DNA from: JACDAN01 sp963827705 | Lineage (GTDB): Bacteria; Actinomycetota; Thermoleophilia; Gaiellales; Gaiellaceae | NCBI GenBank assembly: GCA_963827705.1 | Contig: CAWHBN010000009.1 | Location: 1-64,000 of the forward strand | Length of the DNA stretch: 64,000 nt | Direction of reading: 5' to 3' | In this document: positions 25,412 through 33,980 of the stretch, piece after piece | How positions within the stretch are numbered: the first letter of the stretch is position 1 | Layout of the letters: each line of letters starts with the position of its first letter | Made by a program: the position numbers and the translations under genes | Notes under the pieces: generated by a model | What the model was told of the DNA's origin: nothing | Databases searched by the model: none | What the model saw: only the letters and a program-made list of their open reading frames with translations

Positions 25412-26350
25412 ATGCCGGGCCTCCGTCTTGAAGCGTTCACTGACGCCCACCTGGACGACGCCGCGAAGCTTCTCGAGGAACGGCATCGTCGCCACCTCGC
25501 GAGTGGCGCACTGCTCGCCGACCAGCCCGACTTCCGTGGCGAGCTCGAGCAGGCGCTTGCCGCCGACCGAGCAAGCGGTTCGGTGCTCGTGCAGAACCGG
25601 GCGCTCTGCGGTTACCTCGTCGCCGCCCCGCAACAGCTCACCAACACCGGCCTCACCTGGATGCTCGCGGGGTTCGCAGGCCTCGCCTTCGAGGGAGACT
25701 CCGAGGGAATTCGGGATCTCTACGCACACGCCGCGGCGCGCTGGATGGAGGATGGCCACACCAGGCACGGTCTCTACGTCCCGGCGCCCGAGACAGAGCA
25801 GATCGACGCCTGTTTCCGCCTCTGCTTCGGCGCGTCCGGCGTAACGGCGGCTCGGGAAACCGGGCCTCACTCCTTCGAGTCGCCGGTCCGGGTCCGAGAG
25901 GGCACACCTGAGGATCTCGAGGACGCGGCCCGTCTCGACCGGGCCATGGCCGACTCCATGCGGCCGGCACCGAGCTTCTCCGGGCAAGGGGCCGACTCGC
26001 AGGAGTTTGCCGTCAAGGAGTGGCGGGACACCTGGGACGACGAGCAGTTCAAGCACTTCATCGCCGAGCTCGACGGGCGCTCGGTTGGCCATCTGCTCCT
26101 CTGGACCGGGCGAACCGGTCTCCGGATCCCGGCCGGGAGCATCGACCTCGCCGCAGCCTCGACGGAGCCTGAGGCGCGCGGAGCAGGAGTCGGTCGCGCG
26201 CTGACGGCGCACGCCCTGGCCTGGGCCCAGGAGCACGGCTATCCGACGATGACCACCGACTGGCGGATGACGAACCTCCTTGCTTCGCGGTTCTGGCCCA
26301 AGCGGGGCTTCCGGCCGACCTTCCTGCGGATGTACCGCTCGATTCCGTGA
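25412..26350 (+). CDS. GNAT N-acetyltransferase (two-domain)
   Basis: A 312-residue protein with two GNAT-type halves; the C-terminal half is canonical (RVREGTPEDLEDAARLDRAM start, EARGAGVGRALTAHALAWA acetyl-CoA loop, NLLASRFWPKRGFRP end). The N-terminal half is degenerate and may bind substrate. The ATG at 25412 has a -10 TATCGT (25397-25402) 9 nt upstream. It is divergent from polA with 29 nt between them, and its stop overlaps the next gene (GTGA). Substrate unknown. Confidence 0.85.
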   Translation: MPGLRLEAFTDAHLDDAAKLLEERHRRHLASGALLADQPDFRGELEQALAADRASGSVLVQNRALCGYLVAAPQQLTNTGLTWMLAGFAGLAFEGDSEGIRDLYAHAAARWMEDGHTRHGLYVPAPETEQIDACFRLCFGASGVTAARETGPHSFESPVRVREGTPEDLEDAARLDRAMADSMRPAPSFSGQGADSQEFAVKEWRDTWDDEQFKHFIAELDGRSVGHLLLWTGRTGLRIPAGSIDLAAASTEPEARGAGVGRALTAHALAWAQEHGYPTMTTDWRMTNLLASRFWPKRGFRPTFLRMYRSIP

Positions 26351-26779
26351 CCGTCCGCGAGGCCGAGCCGAGCGACGCCGACCGCGTGCTGCAACTGATG
26401 GCGGATCTGACGCGGCCTACCGTGGCTGAGGACCCGGAGCCGCAACGCGAGGTCTTCCTCGCGCACCTCGAGCACCCCGACTGCCGGATCTACGTCGCGG
26501 AGGTGGACGGCGAGGTCGCCGGCGCGGTCAGCCTGTGGATCCAGCCGCGACTCAACTGGACGACGCCGCAAGGCTGGATCCCCGATCTGTTCGTGGACGA
26601 TGCGTTTCGCCGACGCGGCGCGGCACGCGCGCTTCTGGACGCGTGCACCGAGGAATGCCGGCGGCGCGGCTGCCACGTGCTGGCGCTCGAGTCCGGGCCA
26701 CCACCGGGCCGAGGCGCACCGCCTCTACGAGTCGTACGGCTTCGTCCACCACGCCCGCGCGTACATCCTCAGCCTGTAG
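26347..26779 (+). CDS. GNAT N-acetyltransferase, frameshifted
   Basis: A small single-domain GNAT: VREAEPSDADRVLQLMADL start, then VDDAFRRRGAARALLDACTE as acetyl-CoA loop. The frame breaks at GGG 26695-26697: removing one G restores HHRAEAHRLYESYGFVHHA, the normal end of the domain, to the TAG at 26777-26779. The intact product would be 143 residues. GTG start overlaps the upstream stop (GTGA) and its stop overlaps the next GTG by one base. The homopolymer context suggests a sequencing error. Confidence 0.8.
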
Positions 26780-28293
26780 TGCGGGTCCCGCTCCTCGCCG
26801 GGTCGCGGCTGACGGTTGTCGACGTCCCGCCGGACGCGCACGTGCTCCGGCCGCCGCCGCCCGCCGAGTCGCTCGCGGACGTCGGCGCGGCTGTGCGCGA
26901 GGCGCTGCGGTTCCCGCTCGCCGGGCGTTCCCTCGAGCAGCTTGCGACCCGCGGCGGGCGGGCGACCATCGTCGTCGAGCCTCCGGAGCTTCCGATACCC
27001 AGCGCCGTCCGCGATCCCCGACAGGACGCCCTGGCTGCAGCGGTCGCCGAGCTGGAGAGCGTCGGCGTCCCGTTGGAGCGTCAGACGATTCTCGTCGCGG
27101 GCGGGCTCGGCCGGAAGGTGGGTGCCAGCGAGCTCGAGAGCCTCGTTCCCCACGAGCTCGGCCGGCGGTTCTCCGGCAAGCTCGAGGTGCACGACGCCGC
27201 CGATCCGGATCTCGTCGAGCTCGGAACGGGCGGCCGGCTTCCGCTCCGGGTCAATCGGGCACTGGTCGAGACCGACCTGGTTCTCGTGGTCAGCGCCGCC
27301 GAGTCGGTGCTCCACGGAGGGCCTGCTGCGCTGCTTGCCGCCAGCGACCCGGTCGCCCTGCGTGCTGCGGGGGCCTCCTCACTGCTCGAGACGGCCGCAT
27401 CGCTCGGATGGCGCCTCTCCAGCGAGCTCGAGCGCGAGCTCTCGAAGCAGGTGCCGCTGATCGGTGCCTCCCTGTCGCTGAACCTTCCGGTCGTCACAGG
27501 TGCCTTCCACGGCTACCCGCACGACGATCGGTCGTTCGAGCGGATCGCGGCATCGCCGGTCCGGCTCGCCTTCCGTCTTGCTCCTGGGCCGATCCGGACG
27601 CGCCTGCTCGCCTCGATCCCCCGCGAGCTGACCGCGACATCCGTGCTCGGCGGCCTGCCGTCGATCGCGCACGTCGAGGCGCTCTTGCGCACCGTCGAGG
27701 CTCGTGCCGCGCGCCTCGAGGAGCCGCTGGACGTCGCCGTCGTCGGGATTCCGGCGACGACGCCGCACCTGCCGCGCGAACGGCCGAACCCTGTCCTCGC
27801 TGCCTACCTCGGGCTCGGGCTAGCGCTTCGGTTCTGGCGCGACGCCTTCCCGGTCGCGGACGGTGGCACCGCCATCCTCCTCAGCCCCTTCGACCGGCGA
27901 TTCCCGCATCCGAGCCAGTCGCCGTACCGGACGTTCTTCAACGAGCTGCGCGCACTCGGCTCGCGTGCGGCGACTGAGCCGCAGGAGCTCGCCGCCGCCG
28001 AGCGTGCAGCCGCCTCGGACTCGCGCGCGATCGGCGAGTACCGGTCCGGCCGAGCCTGCCACCCGGTCCTCCCGTTCGTCGAGTGGGCCGGTTGCCTGCC
28101 CGCGGTGGAGCGGCTCGGCGCCGTCCTTATCGCCGGCAGCCGAGACGCCATGGCCGCGCGCCAGTTCGGCTTCGTCCCGACACGGAACCTCTCGACGGCG
28201 CTCTCGATGGCGAAGGCCCGGGTGGGCGGGACGCCGAGGGTCGGGTTCGTGGTCGCCCCGCCCTACTTCCCCATCCGCACCGGCCCTTCGTGA
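26779..28293 (+). CDS. LarA-like DUF2088 family protein
   Basis: A 504-residue protein related to the N-terminal domain of nickel-pincer lactate racemase LarA (DUF2088): LPIPSAVRDPRQDALAAAV, the QTILVAGGLGRK strand-loop and LVVSAAESVLHGGPAALL match the family's fold. None of the Lar cofactor genes (larB, larC, larE) is nearby, so whether it uses the nickel pincer cofactor is open. GTG is chosen because it follows directly on the TAG of the acetyltransferase gene (overlap of one base). Probably a racemase or epimerase of an alpha-hydroxy acid; specificity unknown. Confidence 0.7.
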   Translation: MRVPLLAGSRLTVVDVPPDAHVLRPPPPAESLADVGAAVREALRFPLAGRSLEQLATRGGRATIVVEPPELPIPSAVRDPRQDALAAAVAELESVGVPLERQTILVAGGLGRKVGASELESLVPHELGRRFSGKLEVHDAADPDLVELGTGGRLPLRVNRALVETDLVLVVSAAESVLHGGPAALLAASDPVALRAAGASSLLETAASLGWRLSSELERELSKQVPLIGASLSLNLPVVTGAFHGYPHDDRSFERIAASPVRLAFRLAPGPIRTRLLASIPRELTATSVLGGLPSIAHVEALLRTVEARAARLEEPLDVAVVGIPATTPHLPRERPNPVLAAYLGLGLALRFWRDAFPVADGGTAILLSPFDRRFPHPSQSPYRTFFNELRALGSRAATEPQELAAAERAAASDSRAIGEYRSGRACHPVLPFVEWAGCLPAVERLGAVLIAGSRDAMAARQFGFVPTRNLSTALSMAKARVGGTPRVGFVVAPPYFPIRTGPS

Positions 28294-28371
28294 GCTAGTA
28301 ACAGTCTGTTACTAGCCCACGACGCGGCTGAGCTACAGGCGAAGAGCGGCTAGTAACAGTCTGTTACTTGC
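28294..28371. repeat. Twin palindromes between convergent genes
   Basis: First palindrome 28294-28316: arms GCTAGTAACAG and CTGTTACTAGC around one central T. Second copy 28349-28371: identical except one base in the right arm (TTACTTGC). They are 32 nt apart and lie between the convergent ends of the DUF2088 gene and livF. They can act as a bidirectional terminator; the doubled, near-identical form also resembles a REP pair. Confidence 0.7.
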
Positions 28372-28384
28372 CGGAGAAGCGCGC

Positions 28385-29146
28385 CTACGACTCGCCCAGG
28401 TAGGTCTTGCGAACCTGTTCGTTCTGGGCGAGGGCCTTCGCGTCATCGGCGAGCGCGATTACACCGGTCTCCATCACGTAGCCGCGGTTGGCGACGTCGA
28501 GAGCCATCAGCGCGTTTTGCTCGACGAGGAGGATCGGCGTGCCCTGCTTGTTGATCTCCACGACGATCTCGAAGATCCGCTCGACGAAGATCGGTGCGAG
28601 GCCCATCGAGGGCTCGTCCAGCAACAGCAGCTTCGGCTGCGCCATCAACGCCCGCCCGATCGCGCACATCTGCTGCTCGCCGCCCGACATCGTCCCGGCC
28701 CGCTGGTTCTTCCGCTCCTGGAGGCGCGGGAAGAGCTCGAACACGCGGTCGAGCGACTCCCTGATGCCCGCCTTGTCGTTGCGCTGGAACGCGCCCATCT
28801 CGAGGTTCTCCATCACGCTCATGCGTGGGAACAGGCGCCGGCCCTCCGGGGACTGGCTGATGCCCATCTTGACGACGTCGTGCGGCGACTCCTGCGTGAT
28901 GTCGCGGCCCTGGAACCGGATGCTGCCCTTGCGCGGATGGTTGAGGCCGTTGATCGAGCGCAGCGTCGTCGACTTCCCGGCGCCGTTCGCGCCGATGAGC
29001 GTCACCACCTCGCCCTCGTAGACGTCCAGCGTCACACCCTTGATTGCGTGGATCGACCCGTAGTAGGTATGGACGTCGTCGAGCTCGAGGATCTTGTTGC
29101 GGTCGGCCGACCCGGTCGGCGCGCGCTCGGCGACAGTCTCGGTCAC
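28385..29146 (-). CDS. livF: Branched-chain amino acid ABC transporter ATP-binding protein LivF
   Basis: A 253-residue ATPase of the LivF type. Walker A GANGAGKST (about 51), Q-loop GISQSPEGRRLFPRMSV, signature MSGGEQQ, Walker B LLLLDEPSMGLAP and the switch histidine replaced by the usual EQNA segment of this subfamily. It powers uptake of branched-chain or related amino acids with LivG, LivH, LivM and LivJ. GTG overlaps the livG stop (GTGA). Last gene of the operon, followed by the twin palindromes. Confidence 0.95.
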   Translation of the reverse strand: MTETVAERAPTGSADRNKILELDDVHTYYGSIHAIKGVTLDVYEGEVVTLIGANGAGKSTTLRSINGLNHPRKGSIRFQGRDITQESPHDVVKMGISQSPEGRRLFPRMSVMENLEMGAFQRNDKAGIRESLDRVFELFPRLQERKNQRAGTMSGGEQQMCAIGRALMAQPKLLLLDEPSMGLAPIFVERIFEIVVEINKQGTPILLVEQNALMALDVANRGYVMETGVIALADDAKALAQNEQVRKTYLGES

Positions 29147-29922
29147 TGCGCCACCGCCGCGGAGCCGAGATAGGCCTCGATCACCTTCGGGTCCTTCTGC
29201 ACCTCTGCCGGCGCTCCCTCGGCGATCTTCTCGCCGTAGTCGAGGACGGTCACCCGGTCCGAGACGCCCATCACGACTCGCATGTCGTGCTCGATGAGCA
29301 GAACGGTCAAGCCCTCTTCCTCCCGGAGGCGCGCGACGAAGGCCGTGAAGTCGGCCGTCTCCTGAGGGTTCATCCCCGCGGTCGGCTCGTCGAGGAGGAT
29401 GAGCTTCGGCTGCGTCGCGAGCGCACGGGCCACCTCGAGCCGGCGCTGGTCGCCGTAGGAGAGGTTCCGCGCCCACTCTTCCCACTGGTTTCGTTGAAGG
29501 CCGCAGAACGCGAGCAGCTCGCGGGCGCGCTCTACGGCTTCGCGCTCCTCCCGCTTGACGCCGGGCGTCCGCAGAACGCTCTTGACGATCCCGCCCTTGA
29601 GTCGCGAATGCATCCCGACCATCACGTTCTCCCGCGCAGTCATCTCCTTGAACAGACGGATGTTCTGGAACGTCCGGCCGATCCCCCGCTCGGTGACCGC
29701 ATGCGGCGGCTTGCCGGTCACGTCGTCACCTGCGAACACGATCTGCCCGCCGGTCGGCTTGTAGACGCCCGTGAGGCAGTTGAAGAACGTCGTCTTGCCG
29801 GCGCCGTTGGGGCCGATCAGGCTGACGATCGCGCGCTCGGGGATCGTGAAGTCGACGTCGTTCACGGCGACCAGGCCCCCGAACTCCTTGCGTACCTTGG
29901 CCGCGACGAGGAGGTCGCTCAT
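29143..29922 (-). CDS. livG: Branched-chain amino acid ABC transporter ATP-binding protein LivG
   Basis: A 259-residue ATPase with Walker A GPNGAGKTT (about 38), the LivG-type GIGRTFQNIRLF Q-loop, signature LSYGDQRRLE (a common variant of LSGGQ in this family), Walker B LILLDEPTAGMNP and switch histidine in LIEHDM. ATG overlaps the livM stop (ATGA). Pairs with LivF. Confidence 0.95.
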   Translation of the reverse strand: MSDLLVAAKVRKEFGGLVAVNDVDFTIPERAIVSLIGPNGAGKTTFFNCLTGVYKPTGGQIVFAGDDVTGKPPHAVTERGIGRTFQNIRLFKEMTARENVMVGMHSRLKGGIVKSVLRTPGVKREEREAVERARELLAFCGLQRNQWEEWARNLSYGDQRRLEVARALATQPKLILLDEPTAGMNPQETADFTAFVARLREEEGLTVLLIEHDMRVVMGVSDRVTVLDYGEKIAEGAPAEVQKDPKVIEAYLGSAAVAQ

Positions 29923-31316
29923 TCGACCGGCCCGCCTCTGACGTCGTAGAGGTAGTCCTCCTGGACCGCACCCTCTTCGAACTCCGCTTTCCGGCGCGCG
30001 CTCGGGATCAACCCCTCGGGCCTGAAGAGCATCATGACCACGAGGATCACTCCGAAGATGCCGAACTGGTAGAGCGGCACGTCGATGTTCGTCCCGAGGT
30101 TCTCGTTGATCTCGGCGCCGATGTTCCCGAGGCCCTCCTGGTTCAGGTAGGCGAGGAAGCCGCCGCCGAGGATCACGCCCCAGACGTTGCCCATGCCGCC
30201 GAGGATGACCATGCAGAGGATGAACACCGAGATGTTGAAGAAGAAGTCGTCGGGGAACGTCCCGCCCTTGAAGCTCGCGTAGTAGGCGCCTGCGATGCCT
30301 CCGAAGAACGCACCCGCCGCGTAGGCCCAGGTCTTCGTCCGCATCAGAGGCACGCCCATCGCGGCCGCGGCGGTCTCGTCCTCGCGGATGGCGATCCACG
30401 CGCGGCCGAGGCGCGAGTCGCGAAGCCGCACGGAGCAGAACACGGTGAAGAGGAGGAGCCCGAGCGCGGTCCAGTAGAAGACCTCGACCCCGCCGATCTC
30501 CTTCCCCAGGAACGTGGAGTTGAAGGAGAGGTAGTCCTCGGGTAACCCGGTCCAGCCGGCGATCGCCGCGCCAAAACCAGGCGGGTCGATCGGGTTGATC
30601 CCCTGCGCCCCGTTCGTCAGGTTGAAGCCGGTGCCGAACAGGTTGTCGCCGTTGCGTGCGATCTGGGGCATGATCTCGCCGAATCCGAGCGTGACGATCG
30701 CCAGGTAGTCACCGCGAAGTCGCAGCGTCGGAAGGCCGATCAGGATGCCGATGATCCCGGTGAAGATGCCGGCGACGATCAGCACGACCCAGATCGAGAC
30801 GTGGAATCCTGCCGCCTCCGGGTTGACGCCGACTGAGCCGACGTGGACGTTGCCGACGCTCTCCCCGAAGTGCGGCGAGGCGAACCAGGCGGCTGTGTAA
30901 GCCCCCATCGCATAGAAGGCGACGTAGCCGAGGTCGAGGAGGCCCGCGTACCCGACGACGATGTTCAGGCCGATCGCCATCATGATGAAGATCGTCATCG
31001 TCACGGCCGTGTCGACGGACGGAAACGGGCCGAAGAGCGGGACCTCGTACAGGTCGTCCCTGTAGTACGGGTACGTGATCGCGAGCAGGATCGCAACCGA
31101 GGGAACGACCCACTTCCCGTAGCGGATCATGTCCCACGGGACCGCGTAGAGCGCGAGCAGGATCGCCGTCGAGATGAACAGGGACGTCGTGAAGCCCGAG
31201 AAGATGATCACGAGCACGATCCAGGCCAGGGAGGCAATGCCGCCCTTGATGAGGCGGGGGCGGAGCTCCCGGTCGAAGTCCGCGCGGCGTTCGCGTGGCA
31301 GGCCGGGAATGTTCAC
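29919..31316 (-). CDS. livM: Branched-chain amino acid ABC transporter permease LivM
   Basis: A 465-residue permease with about 10 membrane segments. The central GLNIVVGYAGLLDLGYVAFYAMGAY block (shown here in part) and the GGMGNVWGVILG coupling region mark the LivM subfamily; there is a periplasmic insertion (about 140-165 and 250-300) and an N-terminal extension of about 30 residues. The GTG at 31316 follows the livH stop by 8 nt and has AGGTGG upstream; longer frames belong to livH. Confidence 0.93.
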   Translation of the reverse strand: MNIPGLPRERRADFDRELRPRLIKGGIASLAWIVLVIIFSGFTTSLFISTAILLALYAVPWDMIRYGKWVVPSVAILLAITYPYYRDDLYEVPLFGPFPSVDTAVTMTIFIMMAIGLNIVVGYAGLLDLGYVAFYAMGAYTAAWFASPHFGESVGNVHVGSVGVNPEAAGFHVSIWVVLIVAGIFTGIIGILIGLPTLRLRGDYLAIVTLGFGEIMPQIARNGDNLFGTGFNLTNGAQGINPIDPPGFGAAIAGWTGLPEDYLSFNSTFLGKEIGGVEVFYWTALGLLLFTVFCSVRLRDSRLGRAWIAIREDETAAAAMGVPLMRTKTWAYAAGAFFGGIAGAYYASFKGGTFPDDFFFNISVFILCMVILGGMGNVWGVILGGGFLAYLNQEGLGNIGAEINENLGTNIDVPLYQFGIFGVILVVMMLFRPEGLIPSARRKAEFEEGAVQEDYLYDVRGGPVE

Positions 31317-31324
31317 GTAGCCAC

Positions 31325-32380
31325 CTAGCCGCCCTCGGGAACCTGCTCGCCTAGGAGGCCCTCGGGCCGGAAGACGAGGATGATGATCAGCAGGGCGAAG
31401 ATGATCGACTGCGTCCAGTCGCTGCCGGGAGTCGCCCAGCCGAGGCCGTTGTTGAACGACTCGATCATCGCGATCAGGAGGCCGCCGAGGACCGCGCCGG
31501 GCAGGTTGCCGATTCCCCCGACCACGGCCGCGGTGAAGGCGATCAAGCCGAGGCGAAAGCCTTCGTCGTAGCGGATGTTCGTGATGTACAGCGCGTAGAG
31601 AAGGCCGGCGCTGCCGGCGAGTGCGCCGGCGATGAGGAACGTGAACGAGATCGTCCTGTTCACGTTGATCCCCATCATCGCGGAGGCGTCGCGGTCCTGG
31701 GCGGTCGCGCGCATCGCCTTTCCCTGCCGCGTCTTCTGCACCAGCCACATGAGCAGGAGCAGCACGGGAACGGTGAAGAGGAGCACGATCAGCTTGTCCC
31801 AGGTGTACGTGACCCCACCGATCGTGAAGACCTCGCCCCTCGGGAGGATGGAGTCGACGGAGGTCGGCCGCGCTCCCTTCCACACGAGGCCGATGTTCTG
31901 GAGGATGAACGACATGCCGATCGCGGTGATCAACGGCGCCAGGCGCGGCGCATGGCGGAGGCGACGGTACGCAACCAGCTCGATCGTCGTGTTCAGGACA
32001 GCGCAGAACGCCATCACGATCACGAGCATCAGGAGGATCATCGACCAGAGGAAAAGCCCGGAATCCCCTGCCAGCCCGAAGCTCGAAACCATGGTGGCCA
32101 CGAGCATTCCGCCGAGCATGAACACGTCGCCGTGGGCGAAGTTGATCAGCTCGAGGATGCCGTAGACGAGCGAGTAGCCGAGCGCCACGAGGCCGTAGAT
32201 CGCGCCGTTCGTCAGCCCGATCAGGAACAGGCGGTAGAACTCGCTCGGCGTCTTGATGAAGTTGACGCCGAGCCAGATGGCGACCAGGCCGACCAGGAGT
32301 ATCGCGAACGCGGGCGCGATGTACTGCGGCAGCCTGCCAGCGAGAGTGGGAAGCGGAAGACGGCGCGCCTGAGTGGCCAT
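31325..32380 (-). CDS. livH: Branched-chain amino acid ABC transporter permease LivH
   Basis: A 351-residue permease with 8-9 membrane segments. The family blocks GLTNGAIYGLVALGYSLVYG, ELINFAHGDVFMLG and AAVVGGIGNLPGAVLGG are present. Ribosome site AAGGGA precedes the ATG. It follows the binding-protein gene after a hairpin (32397-32425) that probably separates high livJ from lower permease expression. Confidence 0.95.
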   Translation of the reverse strand: MATQARRLPLPTLAGRLPQYIAPAFAILLVGLVAIWLGVNFIKTPSEFYRLFLIGLTNGAIYGLVALGYSLVYGILELINFAHGDVFMLGGMLVATMVSSFGLAGDSGLFLWSMILLMLVIVMAFCAVLNTTIELVAYRRLRHAPRLAPLITAIGMSFILQNIGLVWKGARPTSVDSILPRGEVFTIGGVTYTWDKLIVLLFTVPVLLLLMWLVQKTRQGKAMRATAQDRDASAMMGINVNRTISFTFLIAGALAGSAGLLYALYITNIRYDEGFRLGLIAFTAAVVGGIGNLPGAVLGGLLIAMIESFNNGLGWATPGSDWTQSIIFALLIIILVFRPEGLLGEQVPEGG

Positions 32381-32396
32381 TCGTCCCTTCTGAACC

Positions 32397-32425
32397 GTCG
32401 GGGGAGGACCATTGTCCTCCCCGAC
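32397..32425 (-). promoter_or_regulatory. Intercistronic hairpin between livJ and livH
   Basis: A 12-bp stem with one bulged G (right arm GTCCTCCCCGAC) and a 4-nt loop lies between the livJ stop and the livH start. Such hairpins often stabilise the binding-protein mRNA or terminate part of the transcripts. Role inferred from position. Confidence 0.55.
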
Positions 32426-32446
32426 AGGTTCGATGAACTGTCCTAG

Positions 32447-33770
32447 TTAGCCCTCGACGAAGTCGAGCTCCGGAGTGACGCTCTTGACGTACGTCTCCTC
32501 GCCGTTCTTGACCTGGTACACGGAGACCAGACCGAGCGTCGTATCGCCGTTCTCGTCGATCTGGAACGAGCCGATGATGCCGTCAGTCACGTCGGTCTCG
32601 AAGAGCGCGGACGAGACTGCCGCCCGGTCGGTACCGCCCTTCTCGATTGCAGCGAGCAGCACCTGGGTCGCCTGCGCGGCGTAGGCCGTATACGGGTTCG
32701 GGGCCTTGCCTTCAGCCTCCGTGAAGCCGTCGACGAACTCCTTGCCGGCACCCTTCAGCTGATCGACCGGGACGCCCGGCTGCGTGATGTACATGTCGTT
32801 CGCCGCGGCGCCCGCGCCCTCGATGGTCGCCGAGATCGGCGTCCACCCGTCAGGCCCGAGCAGCTGGACGTTCGGAGCGCCGGCCTTGATGTCCTTGATC
32901 AGCTTGCCGCCGTTGTTGCAGACGATGCCGCCGAGGAAGACCGCGTCCGCGCCCGACGAGCTGATCCGGCTGGCCAGGGACTCGTAGCTCGACGCCTTCT
33001 TGTCCCACTTCTGATTGCCGAGGATCTGGATCCCCAACTTCTCTGCGTACTCGGCGAACAGCGTCGCGATGCCGAGGCCGTACGTCTCGCCGTCGTTGAG
33101 GATGAAGATCTTCTTCAGACCGAGCTCTTTTGCGTACTGCGCGTTCGCAGCACCCTGGAACTGGTCGTTCCAGACCACACGAGCGTAGTTCCGCGTGCCG
33201 GACGGGTAGTAGTTGTCCGGCTCGCCGGCCTCCGTGCCGGGGCCGCCCTCCGTCAGGCCCGGATACGTGTTCGCCGGGCTGACCATCGCGAGGGACTCCC
33301 GGTTCGCGATCGGGATCACGAGCTTCGCGCAGCCGGAGTTGAACGTCCCGACGACGCCGATCACGCTTGCGTTGTTGGCGTATGCGCGCCCATTCGACGA
33401 GCACTTCGCCGAGTCCCAGCTCCCGGCCTGCGCCGTGGAGTCGTCACACGACTGGTAGCCGAGCACCGTGTCGCCGGCCTTCCAGTCCTGCTGCTCGAGC
33501 ATGTACTCGATGGCATCGGCCATCTCGGTCGTCAGCGAGCGGTTGGCGCCCTGCAAAGGGAAGTCCGACGCGATCAGCGCGTCAGGCTCTTCCTCGCCCT
33601 TGCGGATCGGGCCGCAGGATGCCGACGGAAGGGCCTCGACGGCGCCGCCGCCTCCGCCTCCGTCTCCGCCGTCGTCGTCGTCGTCACCGCCGCAGCCGGC
33701 CGCTGCCAGGGCCAGGACGGCAACGAGCAAGATCAGGAACCCGAGTACCCCTCGCTTTCGCAAAATCACT
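32447..33770 (-). CDS. livJ: Branched-chain amino acid ABC transporter substrate-binding lipoprotein LivJ
   Basis: A 440-residue type I periplasmic-binding protein, lipid-anchored. The GTG at 33770 gives a signal peptide (LRKRGVLGFLILLVAVLAL) with lipobox AAAGC; ribosome site GGAGGAGG lies just upstream. After the cysteine come an acidic/glycine linker (GGDDDDDGGDGGGGGG) and the binding domain (LIASDFPLQG, VVGTFNSGCAKLVIPIAN, IFILNDGETYGLG, DAVFLGGIVCNNGG, LLGPDGW). Upstream is a promoter at 33806-33834 and a tRNA gene. Delivers branched-chain or related amino acids to LivHMGF. Confidence 0.93.
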
Positions 33771-33805
33771 ACTCCGCCTCCTCCATCGCCAGATTCGTGG
33801 GGAGA

Positions 33806-33834
33806 AGTATCAGGGGTGCGGTCCGCTACCGCAA
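33806..33834 (-). promoter_or_regulatory. liv operon promoter
   Basis: Leftward -35 TTGCGG (33829-33834), 17-nt spacer, -10 GATACT (33806-33811), about 35 nt before livJ. The spacer carries a GCGG-A-CCGC palindrome that could be an operator. Confidence 0.5.
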
Positions 33835-33874
33835 GCGGCAACCCTCCGCGGCGGAGGATCGCCTTGACGCTGGA

Positions 33875-33960
33875 TGCCGAAGGTGGGGGTCGAACCCACA
33901 CGGAGCTTTCGCTCCACCGGATTTTGAGTCCGGCGCGTCTGCCAGTTCCGCCACTTCGGC
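33875..33960 (-). tRNA. tRNA-Leu (anticodon CAA)
   Basis: An 86-nt class II tRNA. Acceptor stem GCCGAAG pairs with CTTCGGC, discriminator A; anticodon stem CCGGA/TCCGG encloses CTCAAAA with anticodon CAA (decodes UUG); the long variable arm GGAGC-GAAA-GCTCC and T-loop GGTTCGACCCC are clear. The 3' CCA is not encoded. Confidence 0.96.
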
Positions 33961-33980
33961 GCAGCCTCTAGGGTAGCCCC

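Noticed and set aside
28294..28371. CRISPR repeat pair
   Set aside because: Only two copies, fully palindromic, with a single 32-nt gap between them; no cas genes in the window.
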